From positions 2,536,001 to 2,600,000 of the forward strand of contig NZ_CM125436.1 in NCBI RefSeq assembly GCF_052072235.1: a stretch of 64,000 bases of DNA. Reading direction: 5' to 3'. This stretch comes from Brevibacillus_D fluminis_A. GTDB lineage: Bacteria; Bacillota; Bacilli; Brevibacillales; Brevibacillaceae. Made by a program: the position numbers and the translations under genes. Within the stretch, counting starts at the first letter, position 1. The number at the start of each line of letters is the position of its first letter. The notes below the pieces were generated by a model. That model worked only from the letters and a program-made list of their open reading frames with translations. It searched no databases and was not told where the DNA came from. This document shows positions 17,748 through 25,919 of this stretch, one piece after another.

Positions 17748-18698
17748 ATGCGGCAACCGAAAATCATGATATACAGCCCGAACGATGCTGCAGTGTACGC
17801 TGATATGCTGGGCAATCAGCTCGGCGTGGTACATGTGCACGCAGCATCCACCCCCGAGGAAGCGGCAGAAAAGCTGGACGGGACAGAGGTGATCCTCGGC
17901 TGGAAAATCCCGCTGGAGCTGTTGGCCAGCCCTGCTGCGGCTTCCGTGCGCTGGATTCAATCGATGGGAGCTGGCGTTGATGATCTGGTCCGATCCCCGC
18001 ACATCGCCCCGCATGTTCGGATTTCCCGCGTCGTCGGTCAATACAGCGCACCGATGGCCGAGTATGTGTTCGCCCACCTGCTGGCCGAGTATCAAAATCT
18101 GAACCAGATGAAGAAGTCCCAGCAAAACAAAGAATGGCGCCCATTCGTGCCGGAGCTTTTGGCTGGTAAAACGATCGGCATCGCCGGTCTCGGCTCGATC
18201 GGCAGCGAAATGGTTCGCAAGGCGCGTGCATTTGACATGACGGTGCATGGCCTCAGCTATTCGGGCAAGCAGGCGCACCTGGTCGATCGCCATTACGGTC
18301 CGTCAGAGTGGGACGCGTTTGTCCGGCCGCTGGATTGTCTGGTGCTGGTATTGCCGCTTACGGCCGCGACCGCACAGGTCGTCAACCGTGAGCTGCTGCG
18401 TGCCATGAAGCCGGACGCCTGCCTTGTCAACGTAGGGCGCGGCAAGCTGATCGTCGAGCACGACCTCATCGACGTGCTGCGCGAGGGCCATTTGCGGGCG
18501 GCTGTTCTCGATGTGTTCGAACATGAACCGCTCCCAGCGGACAGCGAGCTTTGGAAGTTGCCGCAGGTGCGGGTAACGCCGCATCTGTCCGGAATGAATA
18601 CCGACGAGCGGATTTGCCGGTATTTTTCCGAAAACCTCAAGCGATATGTGCAAAACGAGCCGCTAATGGGAGCGGTTGATCGCCAGCTCGGTTATTAA
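17748..18698 (+). CDS. D-2-hydroxyacid dehydrogenase
   Basis: A 316-residue NAD(P)-dependent D-isomer 2-hydroxyacid dehydrogenase, interconverting 2-oxo acids and D-2-hydroxy acids. The Rossmann motif GLGSIG lies in the middle (IGIAGLGSIGSEM). The catalytic Arg is in NVGRGKL, the Glu in FEHEP and the His in PHLSGMN. The Q..H variant and Ghr/HPR-like length suggest glyoxylate/hydroxypyruvate-type substrates but this is inference. ATG 17748 is preferred with AAGGAAG about 11 bases upstream; GTG 17736 is in frame but abuts that site. Convergent with the peroxiredoxin gene across a shared terminator. Confidence 0.86.
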   Translation: MRQPKIMIYSPNDAAVYADMLGNQLGVVHVHAASTPEEAAEKLDGTEVILGWKIPLELLASPAAASVRWIQSMGAGVDDLVRSPHIAPHVRISRVVGQYSAPMAEYVFAHLLAEYQNLNQMKKSQQNKEWRPFVPELLAGKTIGIAGLGSIGSEMVRKARAFDMTVHGLSYSGKQAHLVDRHYGPSEWDAFVRPLDCLVLVLPLTAATAQVVNRELLRAMKPDACLVNVGRGKLIVEHDLIDVLREGHLRAAVLDVFEHEPLPADSELWKLPQVRVTPHLSGMNTDERICRYFSENLKRYVQNEPLMGAVDRQLGY

Positions 18699-18714
18699 AC
18701 ATGCCAAAAATGCC

Positions 18715-18750
18715 AAAAGAGCGAGCCCACCATGCAGGGCTCGCTCTTTT
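18715..18750. terminator. bidirectional terminator between convergent genes
   Basis: AAAAGAGCGAGCCC (18715-18728) and GGGCTCGCTCTTTT (18737-18750) are perfect 14-base arms. The stem serves both the dehydrogenase (+) and peroxiredoxin (-) genes. Confidence 0.92.
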
Positions 18751-18761
18751 GCAACCATTGA

Positions 18762-19295
18762 TCAAGACGAAATCGTTTTTTCGCCCGGCTTCCAATCCAT
18801 CGGGCACAAGCCGCCGGATTGCAAAGCTCCGAGGACGCGCAGCGTTTCATCTACGCTGCGGCCCACCTTGGAATTGGAGACGACATAATATTGGACAATC
18901 CCTTGGGGATCGATCAAAAAGCTGGCCCGAAGCGGAGCTTTGGTCGCTTCATCCAGCACGCCGTACAGCGTCGTCACTTCTTTGCTGAAATCGGAGGCAA
19001 GCGGGAACGAAAGCGGGCCGATGCCGTCTCCTGTACGCAGCCATGCTTTGTGGGTATGTATGCTGTCCGTGCTGACGCCGAGTATTTCCACATTCAAGTC
19101 GGAAAATTCGCCGATCCGCCGATTCAGACTCACGATCTCCGTCGGGCAGACGCGGGAAAAATCAAACGGGTAAAAGAACAGCAGCAGCCATTTCCCAAGG
19201 TAATCATCGAGGCTTTTGGGAACGGGAAAACCGCTGTCATACGTGATCGTATCAAGTGTGAATGAAGGTGCCGGAAGTCCGATCCGAGCTGTCAT
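18762..19295 (-). CDS. peroxiredoxin (AhpC/TSA family)
   Basis: A 177-residue typical 2-Cys peroxiredoxin that reduces peroxides. The peroxidatic cysteine is in FSRVCPTE (about residue 50) with the usual preceding FFYPFDF, and the resolving cysteine is in GGLCPMDW near residue 165. Length and layout fit AhpC/Prx1-like enzymes, although there is no AhpF or thioredoxin gene nearby. ATG at 19295 has AGGAGGGG upstream. Single-gene transcript ending at the shared hairpin 18715-18750. Likely a general oxidative-stress enzyme. Confidence 0.9.
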   Translation of the reverse strand: MTARIGLPAPSFTLDTITYDSGFPVPKSLDDYLGKWLLLFFYPFDFSRVCPTEIVSLNRRIGEFSDLNVEILGVSTDSIHTHKAWLRTGDGIGPLSFPLASDFSKEVTTLYGVLDEATKAPLRASFLIDPQGIVQYYVVSNSKVGRSVDETLRVLGALQSGGLCPMDWKPGEKTISS

Positions 19296-19392
19296 GGGAA
19301 CCCCTCCTAGAACATTATGGTACTAAAATAGCATGCAGAATTGTTAAAATCAATATCTTTTTAAAATAATTATAAACTAGCTGGGGATGATA

Positions 19393-19431
19393 GAAAAAAG
19401 CAACCGTCTGCAAAATGCGAGAGCGGTTGCT
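19393..19431 (-). terminator. terminator of the YxcD-like transcript
   Basis: On the minus strand GCAACCG pairs with CGGTTGC (plus positions 19424-19430 and 19400-19406), followed by six T. Confidence 0.8.
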
Positions 19432-19441
19432 TGCTGTTTCT

Positions 19442-19738
19442 TTACTGATAGGTTGCGAAAGCGATAATGCCTTCCTCATCATCGAGGACCAGTTCGATCG
19501 CCGCCGCATACGGATTGCGCTGCATGCGGGACTCCAGCCAAAAGCGGATCGCCTCAATCATGTTCGCTTCGATGAAGATTTGCTGCCGGGAGTGGGCTTC
19601 CACTTCAGCGGAAAAGCCGTGGTCTTCATCCCACATCAATTCGACGCTGACGTCCGTTGGCTGCAGTCCTTTTTTGGATGCGACATGCAGGCAGATCGCA
19701 TTGATGACATCCTGCTCGGAAAACTTTATTTTCTCCAT
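19442..19738 (-). CDS. DUF2653 (YxcD-like) family protein
   Basis: A 98-residue acidic protein resembling the DUF2653/YxcD family of Bacillus (pattern KFSEQDVINAICLHVASKKG, then VELMWDEDHGFSAEV and a tail ending DEEGIIAFA). The function is unknown. Its ATG overlaps the end of the upstream membrane-protein gene by 13 bases, so translation is probably coupled. The two-gene unit ends at the hairpin 19393-19431. Family call from remembered pattern, moderately sure. Confidence 0.7.
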   Translation of the reverse strand: MEKIKFSEQDVINAICLHVASKKGLQPTDVSVELMWDEDHGFSAEVEAHSRQQIFIEANMIEAIRFWLESRMQRNPYAAAIELVLDDEEGIIAFATYQ

Positions 19739-20160
19739 GGGTTAACCTCTCGCTTGACTTGCTTCGCCTTGAAGTACAGGAACGCTTTGCGGATCAGGAA
19801 GAGAACCGCCACGATCGCCATCATGTTGATCAGGAAGCCAAAGATGGCACCCATTGCACCCATATTTCCAAACAGGCTGCCAAACAGCATACCTGCCAGA
19901 CCACCGACCAACAAGCCTTTCATGAAGCCGCCTTTGCTTGGCTGTGCGACGGAAGGGGAATTCGTCGGCGTCGTGGTGTTGCTTTTGTTCACGGTCGAAT
20001 TTTCATTGGTGACCGTTTTGTTCGGTGTCGTGGTTGTCGTGTTGGAGTTAAACGACTTTTTCCCCGATTTGTAGCCTTTTGCATCGACAGAATCGTAGCC
20101 GAGACCAGCTGGGGCGAGCACAAGGACGAACGCAATTACCAACATAATCAGTTTTTTCAT
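19726..20160 (-). CDS. secreted or membrane protein with Gly-rich membrane segment
   Basis: A 144-residue protein with an N-terminal signal peptide (KKLIMLVIAFVLVLAPAGLG), then a Thr/Asn/Ser-rich linker (about 40-75), and a C-terminal glycine-rich segment followed by a hydrophobic helix (GGLAGMLFGSLFGNMGA, then FGFLINMMAIVAVLFLI). This layout resembles small proteins often annotated as Tim44-like or YxcC-like partners of DUF2653 genes; function unknown. It ends inside the start of that gene. Upstream on the minus strand a TATAAT inside GATTATATAATC (20187-20198) is a likely -10. Confidence 0.7.
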   Translation of the reverse strand: MKKLIMLVIAFVLVLAPAGLGYDSVDAKGYKSGKKSFNSNTTTTTPNKTVTNENSTVNKSNTTTPTNSPSVAQPSKGGFMKGLLVGGLAGMLFGSLFGNMGAMGAIFGFLINMMAIVAVLFLIRKAFLYFKAKQVKREVNPWRK

Positions 20161-20419
20161 AGTCGTCAGATCCTACCTTTATTTTTGATTATATAATCAT
20201 ATTCTAATATACGTGTGAATGAAAAGCAAATGACAGAAACGTCACATTTACCCGCGATATTCCAGCAAGTATCTGCTAAACCGGAAAATGCCCTGCCACA
20301 AGCCGTGTAGCGCGAGTGCGTGCGCATCAGATCGTATAAAATGTAAGCGCTTTTTTGGTAGTTTGCAACCGTTGCAGTTTTGGGAAAAGAGGAGTAGCGT
20401 ATTATCGTTCTGATGTCGT

Positions 20420-20530
20420 TGTTAACGCTGAATCGTAAAGAGCGGGGGAACCAATTGATCGGGGTGAATCTCAGCAATGAGTAGGGCGACTCGTCCGTCC
20501 GAATCCGACAGCTAACCTCGTAAGCGTAGG
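20420..20530 (+). ncRNA. ydaO-yuaA type c-di-AMP riboswitch
   Basis: The 480-base gap before the potassium transporter contains the conserved core blocks of the ydaO/yuaA (c-di-AMP, RF00379) aptamer in order: GAGCGGGGGAACC (20440-20452), GGGGTGAATC (20461-20470), AGGGCGA, CCGAATCCGACAGCTAACCTC (spread over 20500-20519) and GTAAGCG. P1 can form between ACGCT (20425-20429) and AGCGT (20523-20527). These aptamers bind c-di-AMP and turn off potassium-uptake and cell-wall genes. The 110 bases after the aptamer show a GAGGA/TCCTC pairing but no T-run, so whether control is by termination or translation is unclear. Confidence 0.92.
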
Positions 20531-20639
20531 TGAGGAGGTTTATCATGTGCTGTAATACGACTTGATCCTCTCATTCGTGCTCATGTCTCGATTTGCCTTG
20601 TAAATAGACAACATGAAGATGAAGTGGGGAAAGATTCGA

Positions 20640-22457
20640 GTGGTTGCAAAATTAAAGCGCATTTTCATCGGACGACCAATGAAGTCGACAGAGTTGGCTG
20701 AAGAAAAGCTTACCAAATTAAAGGCGTTGGCTGTGCTATCGTCTGACGCGCTTTCGTCCGTAGCGTACGGTACCGAACAAATTTTGATTGTGCTGATGGC
20801 AGCAGGGTTTTCCGCGCTGTGGTATTCGATTCCGATTTCACTGGCGGTGTTGGGACTGCTGACCGTCCTCGTCTTGTCGTACCGGCAAACGATCTATACG
20901 TATCCAACAGGGGGCGGCGCCTATATCGTCGCAAAAGAAAATCTCGGCACACCAGTCGGGCTCGTGGCTGGCGGTTCGCTTTTGGTCGATTACATTTTGA
21001 CCGTTGCCGTCAGTTCGTCAGCGGGGACGGATGCGATCACATCTGCTTTTCCCGTATTGCATGACGACCGCGTCCTCATCGCGCTATTGATGATTGCGGG
21101 TCTCACGTTGCTGAATTTGCGCGGGATTACGGAATCGGCTTCGATTTTGGCGCTGCCTGTCTATCTGTTTGTATTTGCTATTTTCGTTTTGATCATCGGC
21201 GGCACGTATCGGATTCTCACCGGTTCTGTCCCGGCGGCGGCCCCAACGTACGGCCTGTCTGTTCACGGCATCGGTCTGTTCATGCTCCTAAAGGCGTTTA
21301 GCTCCGGCTGTTCCGCATTGACAGGGGTCGAAGCGGTTTCCAACGCGATCCCGAATTTCAAGGCGCCTGCTGAAAAAAATGCCGCGCGGACGCTGGTGAT
21401 GATGGGCTTGATCCTGGGTGCGATGTTTATCGGAATCAGTTTGATGGCCTATTATTTCGGCATCGCCCCTGATCCAAAAGAGACGGTGGTATCCAAAATC
21501 GCCGAGGCCACGTTCGGCAGAGGGTTCGCCTACTACGCGATCCAGGGCGTGACGGCCTTGATTCTCTTTTTGGCGGCCAACACGGCGTTTGCCGCGTTTC
21601 CGCTCCTTTCGTTCATGCTGGCAAAAGACAAGTTCATGCCGCACATGTTCAAAGTGCGCGGCGACCGTCTGGGCTTTTCCAACGGCATCATTGTCCTGGG
21701 CATTTTCTCCGCGATCTTGATCATCCTGTTTGAAGGGGATACGGAGAATTTGATTCCGCTCTATGCCGTCGGCGTGTTCATTCCGTTTACGCTGTCACAG
21801 GCCGGGATGATGAAACGGTGGTTTACGAAAAAGCCGGCGGGCTGGGTGCTGCCATTCTGCATCAACACGCTGGGCATGCTGACGACGCTCACGATCACGC
21901 TGATTTTCATCGTGACGAAGTTTTCGCAGGTGTGGATGGTCTTTCTTTTTCTGCCTGCCGTCATCTTCATTTTCCTTAAAATCAACCGGCACTACCAGGA
22001 CATTGCGCAGCAACTCAAGCTCGATATCGCGACGGAGAAGCCGGTCGTGGGCGGCAGCGTGATCGTGATTCCGGTGGCAGGGATCACGAAGGTCGTGTCG
22101 GAAACCATCGGGTATGCCAAATCGCTCACCAATAACGTTGTGGCCGTCTATGTCGGCTTTGACGATGAATCTGTCGAAAAGATGGAGCAGCGATGGGAAG
22201 AGTGGAATCCGGGTGTACGTCTGATCGTATTGCGCTCGCGCTACCGCAGCATCATCCGCCCGTTGGTCAAGTTCATCGACACCGTCGAATGGAAACGGGC
22301 GGCCACCGATCATGTCACGATCATGATCCCGCAATTCATCGTGAAAAAATGGTGGCACCACTTCCTGCACAACCAGACCAGCTTGCAAATCCGGGCGTAT
22401 TTGTTCGCTCGCCGCGACATCACCATCGCGACGGTACCTTATCGACTGGAAAAATAA
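20640..22457 (+). CDS. kimA: KimA-like high-affinity potassium importer (APC family)
   Basis: A 605-residue transporter with about 12 membrane segments (to about residue 455) and a C-terminal cytosolic domain of about 150 residues. The opening (KRIFIGRPMKS, then KLKALAVLSSDALSSVAYGTEQILI) and YPTGGGAYIVAKENLG are characteristic of KimA (YdaO) of Bacillus subtilis, a proton/potassium symporter inhibited by c-di-AMP. The riboswitch upstream gives a second, RNA-level c-di-AMP control. I chose GTG 20640, with GGGGAAAG six bases upstream, because it matches the length of KimA; ATG 20613 is in frame without a ribosome site. A terminator follows at 22471. Confidence 0.88.
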   Translation: MVAKLKRIFIGRPMKSTELAEEKLTKLKALAVLSSDALSSVAYGTEQILIVLMAAGFSALWYSIPISLAVLGLLTVLVLSYRQTIYTYPTGGGAYIVAKENLGTPVGLVAGGSLLVDYILTVAVSSSAGTDAITSAFPVLHDDRVLIALLMIAGLTLLNLRGITESASILALPVYLFVFAIFVLIIGGTYRILTGSVPAAAPTYGLSVHGIGLFMLLKAFSSGCSALTGVEAVSNAIPNFKAPAEKNAARTLVMMGLILGAMFIGISLMAYYFGIAPDPKETVVSKIAEATFGRGFAYYAIQGVTALILFLAANTAFAAFPLLSFMLAKDKFMPHMFKVRGDRLGFSNGIIVLGIFSAILIILFEGDTENLIPLYAVGVFIPFTLSQAGMMKRWFTKKPAGWVLPFCINTLGMLTTLTITLIFIVTKFSQVWMVFLFLPAVIFIFLKINRHYQDIAQQLKLDIATEKPVVGGSVIVIPVAGITKVVSETIGYAKSLTNNVVAVYVGFDDESVEKMEQRWEEWNPGVRLIVLRSRYRSIIRPLVKFIDTVEWKRAATDHVTIMIPQFIVKKWWHHFLHNQTSLQIRAYLFARRDITIATVPYRLEK

Positions 22458-22470
22458 AGAATGGAAACCG

Positions 22471-22504
22471 GAGGCATTCGCGATGGGCGGATGCCTCTTT
22501 TGCG
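22471..22504 (+). terminator. terminator after kimA
   Basis: GAGGCATTCG pairs with CGGATGCCTC, followed by TTTTG. Confidence 0.8.
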
Positions 22505-22656
22505 CTACCTGTGCAAGGCAGTACCGGTAGCAGGAGATTGCTTGCAGACGTGTAAAAAGGATGGAGAAGAAAGTGGACCCATTCGCGAAACGTGTGGAAT
22601 TTTGAAAACGTCTATGTAGGTGAGAAGCCATTTATTTGGTAAAGGCGGGAGTCCCA

Positions 22657-23487
22657 TTGAAACTATCGCAAGTCCATCCCATTTTTTATCACGCTCGCAT
22701 CAAACAAAAGCAGCTTGCGCGCAGATGCAGCGACCTGGTGCGCCGGACCAAATTTGCCGAAAGCGTCTCGCACGCGCTGCTTCCGCATTCCTGCAAAAAA
22801 CATCAGTCGCTGTTGCGCCGCAAGCTGGGCAATGCCGATCCACAATTGCAGGAAAACAAGATCGTCAACCTCAAGCTGGCGATCGAGCGGCTCGACGGGC
22901 TGCTCATCAGGCCGGGAGAGACGTTTTCCTTCTGGCGGCGCGTCGGGAAGCCGACCAGACGAAGAGGGTTTATCGAAGGAATGCTTTTGTCCCAAGGCAA
23001 GGTCATCACCGGAGTTGGCGGCGGACTCTGCCAGATGGCCAATTTGCTGTACTGGATGGCGTTGCATACGCCATTGCAGATCAGCGAGCGCCATCATCAC
23101 CACTTTGACCCGTTCCCCGACGATCAGCGTGTGCTGCCATTCGGAAGTGGGGCTAGTGTCTTCTATAATTATGTAGACTTGCGTTTCTACAATCCGACCG
23201 ATCAAACATTCCAGCTTGTGGTCTGGATGACGGATCAGCATTTAAAAGGAAGAATTGTTTCCGACCGCGAGTGGCCGTATGCGTACCACATCGAAGAGCG
23301 GAATCACCATTTTTTGCGGGAACAGGATAAAACGTACCGGACAAATGAGCTGTGGCGACACATGGTGGATAAACGGACGGGAAAAACCGTCAAGGTGGAG
23401 CATCTGATGAAAAACAAGGCGGAGGTCAAGTACCCGGTTCTTTTTGAGGAACATGCAAATCTGGCGGAGGATAGCGGGCGCACGTAA
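22657..23487 (+). CDS. VanW family protein
   Basis: A 276-residue VanW-like protein. The family core is clear: NKIVNLKLAIERLDGLLIRPGETFSFW is followed by a GGGLCQMANLLYWMALHTPL block and by RHHHHFDPFPDD. VanW is named from vancomycin-resistance clusters, but its biochemical role is unknown and stand-alone copies are common in Firmicutes. No vanA/vanB-type ligase or VanRS pair is nearby, so this is not evidence of glycopeptide resistance. TTG 22657 has GCGGGAG seven bases upstream; TTG 22636 is an alternative. It stands alone between kimA and a small membrane protein gene. Confidence 0.87.
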   Translation: MKLSQVHPIFYHARIKQKQLARRCSDLVRRTKFAESVSHALLPHSCKKHQSLLRRKLGNADPQLQENKIVNLKLAIERLDGLLIRPGETFSFWRRVGKPTRRRGFIEGMLLSQGKVITGVGGGLCQMANLLYWMALHTPLQISERHHHHFDPFPDDQRVLPFGSGASVFYNYVDLRFYNPTDQTFQLVVWMTDQHLKGRIVSDREWPYAYHIEERNHHFLREQDKTYRTNELWRHMVDKRTGKTVKVEHLMKNKAEVKYPVLFEEHANLAEDSGRT

Positions 23488-23650
23488 GCGAAGAATGTGA
23501 CAAAATCAAGGATAGGTAGATGAAAAGGGCCTGATTCGTGTATGATTACCTTGTTGCAAAAAGTTGGCAGGAAGCGGTTTCATTGTTGGTACAAGCAGGT
23601 TTTGCCCATGCTTGCCCACTAGCGCCGCAATCGGAAAGGAGCAAGGAATC

Positions 23651-23851
23651 GTGGGAGAGGTTGACTTTAAGGTACTTCCCTGGGAGTTGTTTTTGTACGG
23701 CGTATTCATTTTTCTTGGACTTGGTTCTGTCTTTTGCTTAGGCTTCATGCGGATTTTCCAAGGGCGTGTGCGTATGGGCGTGACGCTCATGAGCGTTTCG
23801 GTCGTCGTTTTTTTCGTTAGCTATTATTTCGTCAATCGCTGGTATTTCTAG
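23651..23851 (+). CDS. small membrane protein of unknown function
   Basis: A 66-residue protein with two hydrophobic segments (ELFLYGVFIFLGLGSVFCLG and a second near VSVVVFFVSYYFV). GTG 23651 has GGAAAGGAG nine bases upstream; the frame is open to 23564, but without a ribosome site there. The family is not recognised. The gene lies alone between the VanW gene and a DUF4870 gene. Confidence 0.55.
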   Translation: MGEVDFKVLPWELFLYGVFIFLGLGSVFCLGFMRIFQGRVRMGVTLMSVSVVVFFVSYYFVNRWYF

Positions 23852-23976
23852 GTGCATGGGCCGATCGCTCTCCTCCTCAAGACGGAGCTTGCAATCAATC
23901 GATTGTCGGTATGCTCCATACAGAATGGCATGCTATGATTGTACCAACAGATTGAGTTAGCCAAGGAGGAAGTTTT

Positions 23977-24279
23977 ATGGATCATAACGGGGTGAAGGCG
24001 ATTACGCATGCGAGTGCATTTTTTGCGCCAATCCTGGTTCCGCTGATCGTCTGGTTGTTGATGAGCGATCGTACGGTGAAAAGCATGGCACTGCAAGCGC
24101 TGCTGTTCCACATTATCATGAGCGTATTGATTGGGATTTCGGTGATGTTTTCCTATATTATCATCGGAATTCCGTTCTTGATCGTTTTCGGCTTGATGGG
24201 AATTTACTATCCGATCAAAGGGATCATTTATTCGTTGTCGGGACGACGTTTCCACTACCCGTTCCTCGGCGGCGTGTAA
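23977..24279 (+). CDS. DUF4870 family membrane protein
   Basis: A 100-residue protein with three hydrophobic segments and the DUF4870 pattern: an N-terminal ITHASAFFAPILVPLIVWLL, then VKSMALQALLFHI, and a C-terminal part about GIYYPIKGIIYSLSGRRFHYP. Function unknown; such proteins are widespread in Bacillales. ATG 23977 has AAGGAGG seven bases upstream. A strong terminator follows, so it is monocistronic. Confidence 0.82.
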   Translation: MDHNGVKAITHASAFFAPILVPLIVWLLMSDRTVKSMALQALLFHIIMSVLIGISVMFSYIIIGIPFLIVFGLMGIYYPIKGIIYSLSGRRFHYPFLGGV

Positions 24280-24300
24280 GGAACGGCAAGCGAAAGCGGC

Positions 24301-24333
24301 AAAAGCCTGTCTGCATGTGCAGACGGGTTTTTT
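24301..24333 (+). terminator. terminator after the DUF4870 gene
   Basis: AAAAGCCTGTCTGC (24301-24314) pairs with GCAGACGGGTTTTT with a 4-base loop and six T at the end. Confidence 0.88.
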
Positions 24334-24351
24334 CATTTGTCGGATAAGAGA

Positions 24352-24380
24352 TTGACAAGATTCGGAAATAAACGGAAAAT
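24352..24380 (+). promoter_or_regulatory. possible promoter of the M48 protease gene
   Basis: TTGACA at 24352-24357, a 17-base spacer and GAAAAT at 24375-24380. Confidence 0.45.
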
Positions 24381-24449
24381 AGATCGTGCTTGGCGTGAAG
24401 TTACATGTATGTAAAGGCCTGTTTACGTGAAAGGAGGTGTCAGTACCAA

Positions 24450-25241
24450 GTGAATGGAGCGGAAAAAGAAAAACGGCTCATGCACCGAAATGAAAAAAGT
24501 TATTTCATCCTCTGTGCGATCGTGAGCGTCATCGGTTATTTGTATCTGATCATTTCCATCGTCGGGATCGCGGTGCTGGCGGTTTTGTTTTTGCTGCCAT
24601 TGTTTTACCATGCGATCAGTATGGCAACGATCCGCAAAAATGGCGTACGACTCACAGCGCGCCAGTTTCCCGAGGTCTATGAGCGGACGAAAAATCTGGC
24701 AGCGCGCATGGGGCTAACCGTCATGCCCGATGTGTATGTGCTGGAGTCGGGTGGTCAGCTCAACGCATTCGCCACGCGCTTTTTCGGGAGAAACATGGTC
24801 GTGCTCTATTCGGATATGTTCGACTTGATCAATTCGGGTGGAGACGATGAACTCGATTATGTGATCGCACACGAGCTGGCGCACATCAAACGAAACCATA
24901 TCGGCAAGCACCTCTTCATTTTACCGGCCATGTGGATTCCGTTTGTCGGGGAGGCGTATTCTCGCGCATGCGAATATACGTGCGACCGGATGGCAGCCTA
25001 TTATACAGGAAATCCTGAAGCTGCGATCAATGGTTTGACCATTTTGGCGATCGGCAAGGCGCTCTACCGGCAAGTGGATCGGGAGGAGTATTTGCATCAG
25101 ACGCAGCAAGAACGCGGTTTCTTTGTGTGGCTGGCGGAAAAGCTGTCCACGCATCCCGCTTTACCGAACCGGATGCAAGAAATTCACTTTTTATTCCGTG
25201 AACAAGTCATATCCAAAACCGCTTATCCATTAAATGGATAG
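24450..25241 (+). CDS. M48 family zinc metalloprotease (HtpX-like)
   Basis: A 263-residue membrane protease. Two hydrophobic segments lie near the N-terminus (about 15-55: FILCAIVSVIGYLYLII and following). The M48 zinc site HELAHIKRNH is near residue 150, and the third ligand is probably a Glu in the region of SRACEYTCDRMA about 40 residues later. It is shorter than HtpX and lacks its C-terminal helices, as in many M48 peptidases of unclear substrate. The start GTG 24450 has AAGGAGGTG about 11 bases upstream; the spacing is long, and ATG 24480 is the alternative. An RDD-family gene follows 40 bases on, probably in the same operon. Confidence 0.85.
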   Translation: MNGAEKEKRLMHRNEKSYFILCAIVSVIGYLYLIISIVGIAVLAVLFLLPLFYHAISMATIRKNGVRLTARQFPEVYERTKNLAARMGLTVMPDVYVLESGGQLNAFATRFFGRNMVVLYSDMFDLINSGGDDELDYVIAHELAHIKRNHIGKHLFILPAMWIPFVGEAYSRACEYTCDRMAAYYTGNPEAAINGLTILAIGKALYRQVDREEYLHQTQQERGFFVWLAEKLSTHPALPNRMQEIHFLFREQVISKTAYPLNG

Positions 25242-25281
25242 TAGAGGGCTTCAAATCAGATGAGTGGAGAGTGATCATCAT

Positions 25282-25707
25282 ATGGAAAGCTTGCCTCAGA
25301 TTCCGAGCAACCCGGTTGGATTCTGGCGTCGACTCGGCGCGAATTTGTTAGACGGGATCATCATTGGTGTTCCGCTTTCACTTATCTCGTACCTGATTAC
25401 AGGCGATTGGCAGAAGGATGAACCGTTCACGAATGCGCTCTCGTTCTTATATTCGTTGCTCATCCCTGTGCTGTGGAGCGGATACACCATCGGCAAAAGG
25501 ATTGCGGGCATCCGGATCGCGAAGATGAATGGTGAAAAGGTCGGGGTCGGCACGATGCTGCTTCGCTTGCTTGTGGCCTCGCTCGTGTACGTGATTACGC
25601 TCGGGATCGGGTTGATCGTCAGCGCGATCATGGTAGGCGTGCGCCAGGATAAACGGTCGATCCACGATTTCATCGCAGGAACGTATGTAACGAGCGACAA
25701 ACCATAA
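25282..25707 (+). CDS. RDD family membrane protein
   Basis: A 141-residue membrane protein of the RDD family, defined by the Arg in FWRRLGANLLDGIIIG (about residues 13-28) and the Asp residues of the first and later helices. Three to four hydrophobic segments are visible, and the C-terminal motif DKRSIHDFIAGTYV is typical. Function is unknown for most members; some are ion antiporters. ATG 25282 has GGAGAG nine bases upstream. It is probably expressed with the M48 protease and ends at the hairpin 25725-25758. Confidence 0.82.
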   Translation: MESLPQIPSNPVGFWRRLGANLLDGIIIGVPLSLISYLITGDWQKDEPFTNALSFLYSLLIPVLWSGYTIGKRIAGIRIAKMNGEKVGVGTMLLRLLVASLVYVITLGIGLIVSAIMVGVRQDKRSIHDFIAGTYVTSDKP

Positions 25708-25724
25708 TCGCATGGCCTGGAGAC

Positions 25725-25758
25725 AAAGCCCTGTGGGACGTTCCCATGAGGGCTTTTC
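25725..25758 (+). terminator. terminator after the RDD gene
   Basis: AAAGCCCT pairs with AGGGCTTT with an inner GGGA/TCCC stem, then TTTTCC. Confidence 0.8.
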
Positions 25759-25919
25759 CGCGTTTTCGAAACGAATTTGTAACCTTGTCAGATTATTCTA
25801 AAAAGAAGGGGGAGACTCCTTTTTCGCAGAATATTTGTAATCATAACGTTTTCATCCAGTGCATCCCGGTGAGTCATGCAAAAGGTTTTCCCCAAGATCA
25901 TGGTGACAGGAGGACGTGT

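Noticed and set aside
22657..23487. VanW as evidence of vancomycin resistance
   Set aside because: No VanA/B-type ligase, VanH, VanX or VanRS genes nearby; stand-alone VanW is common in Firmicutes.
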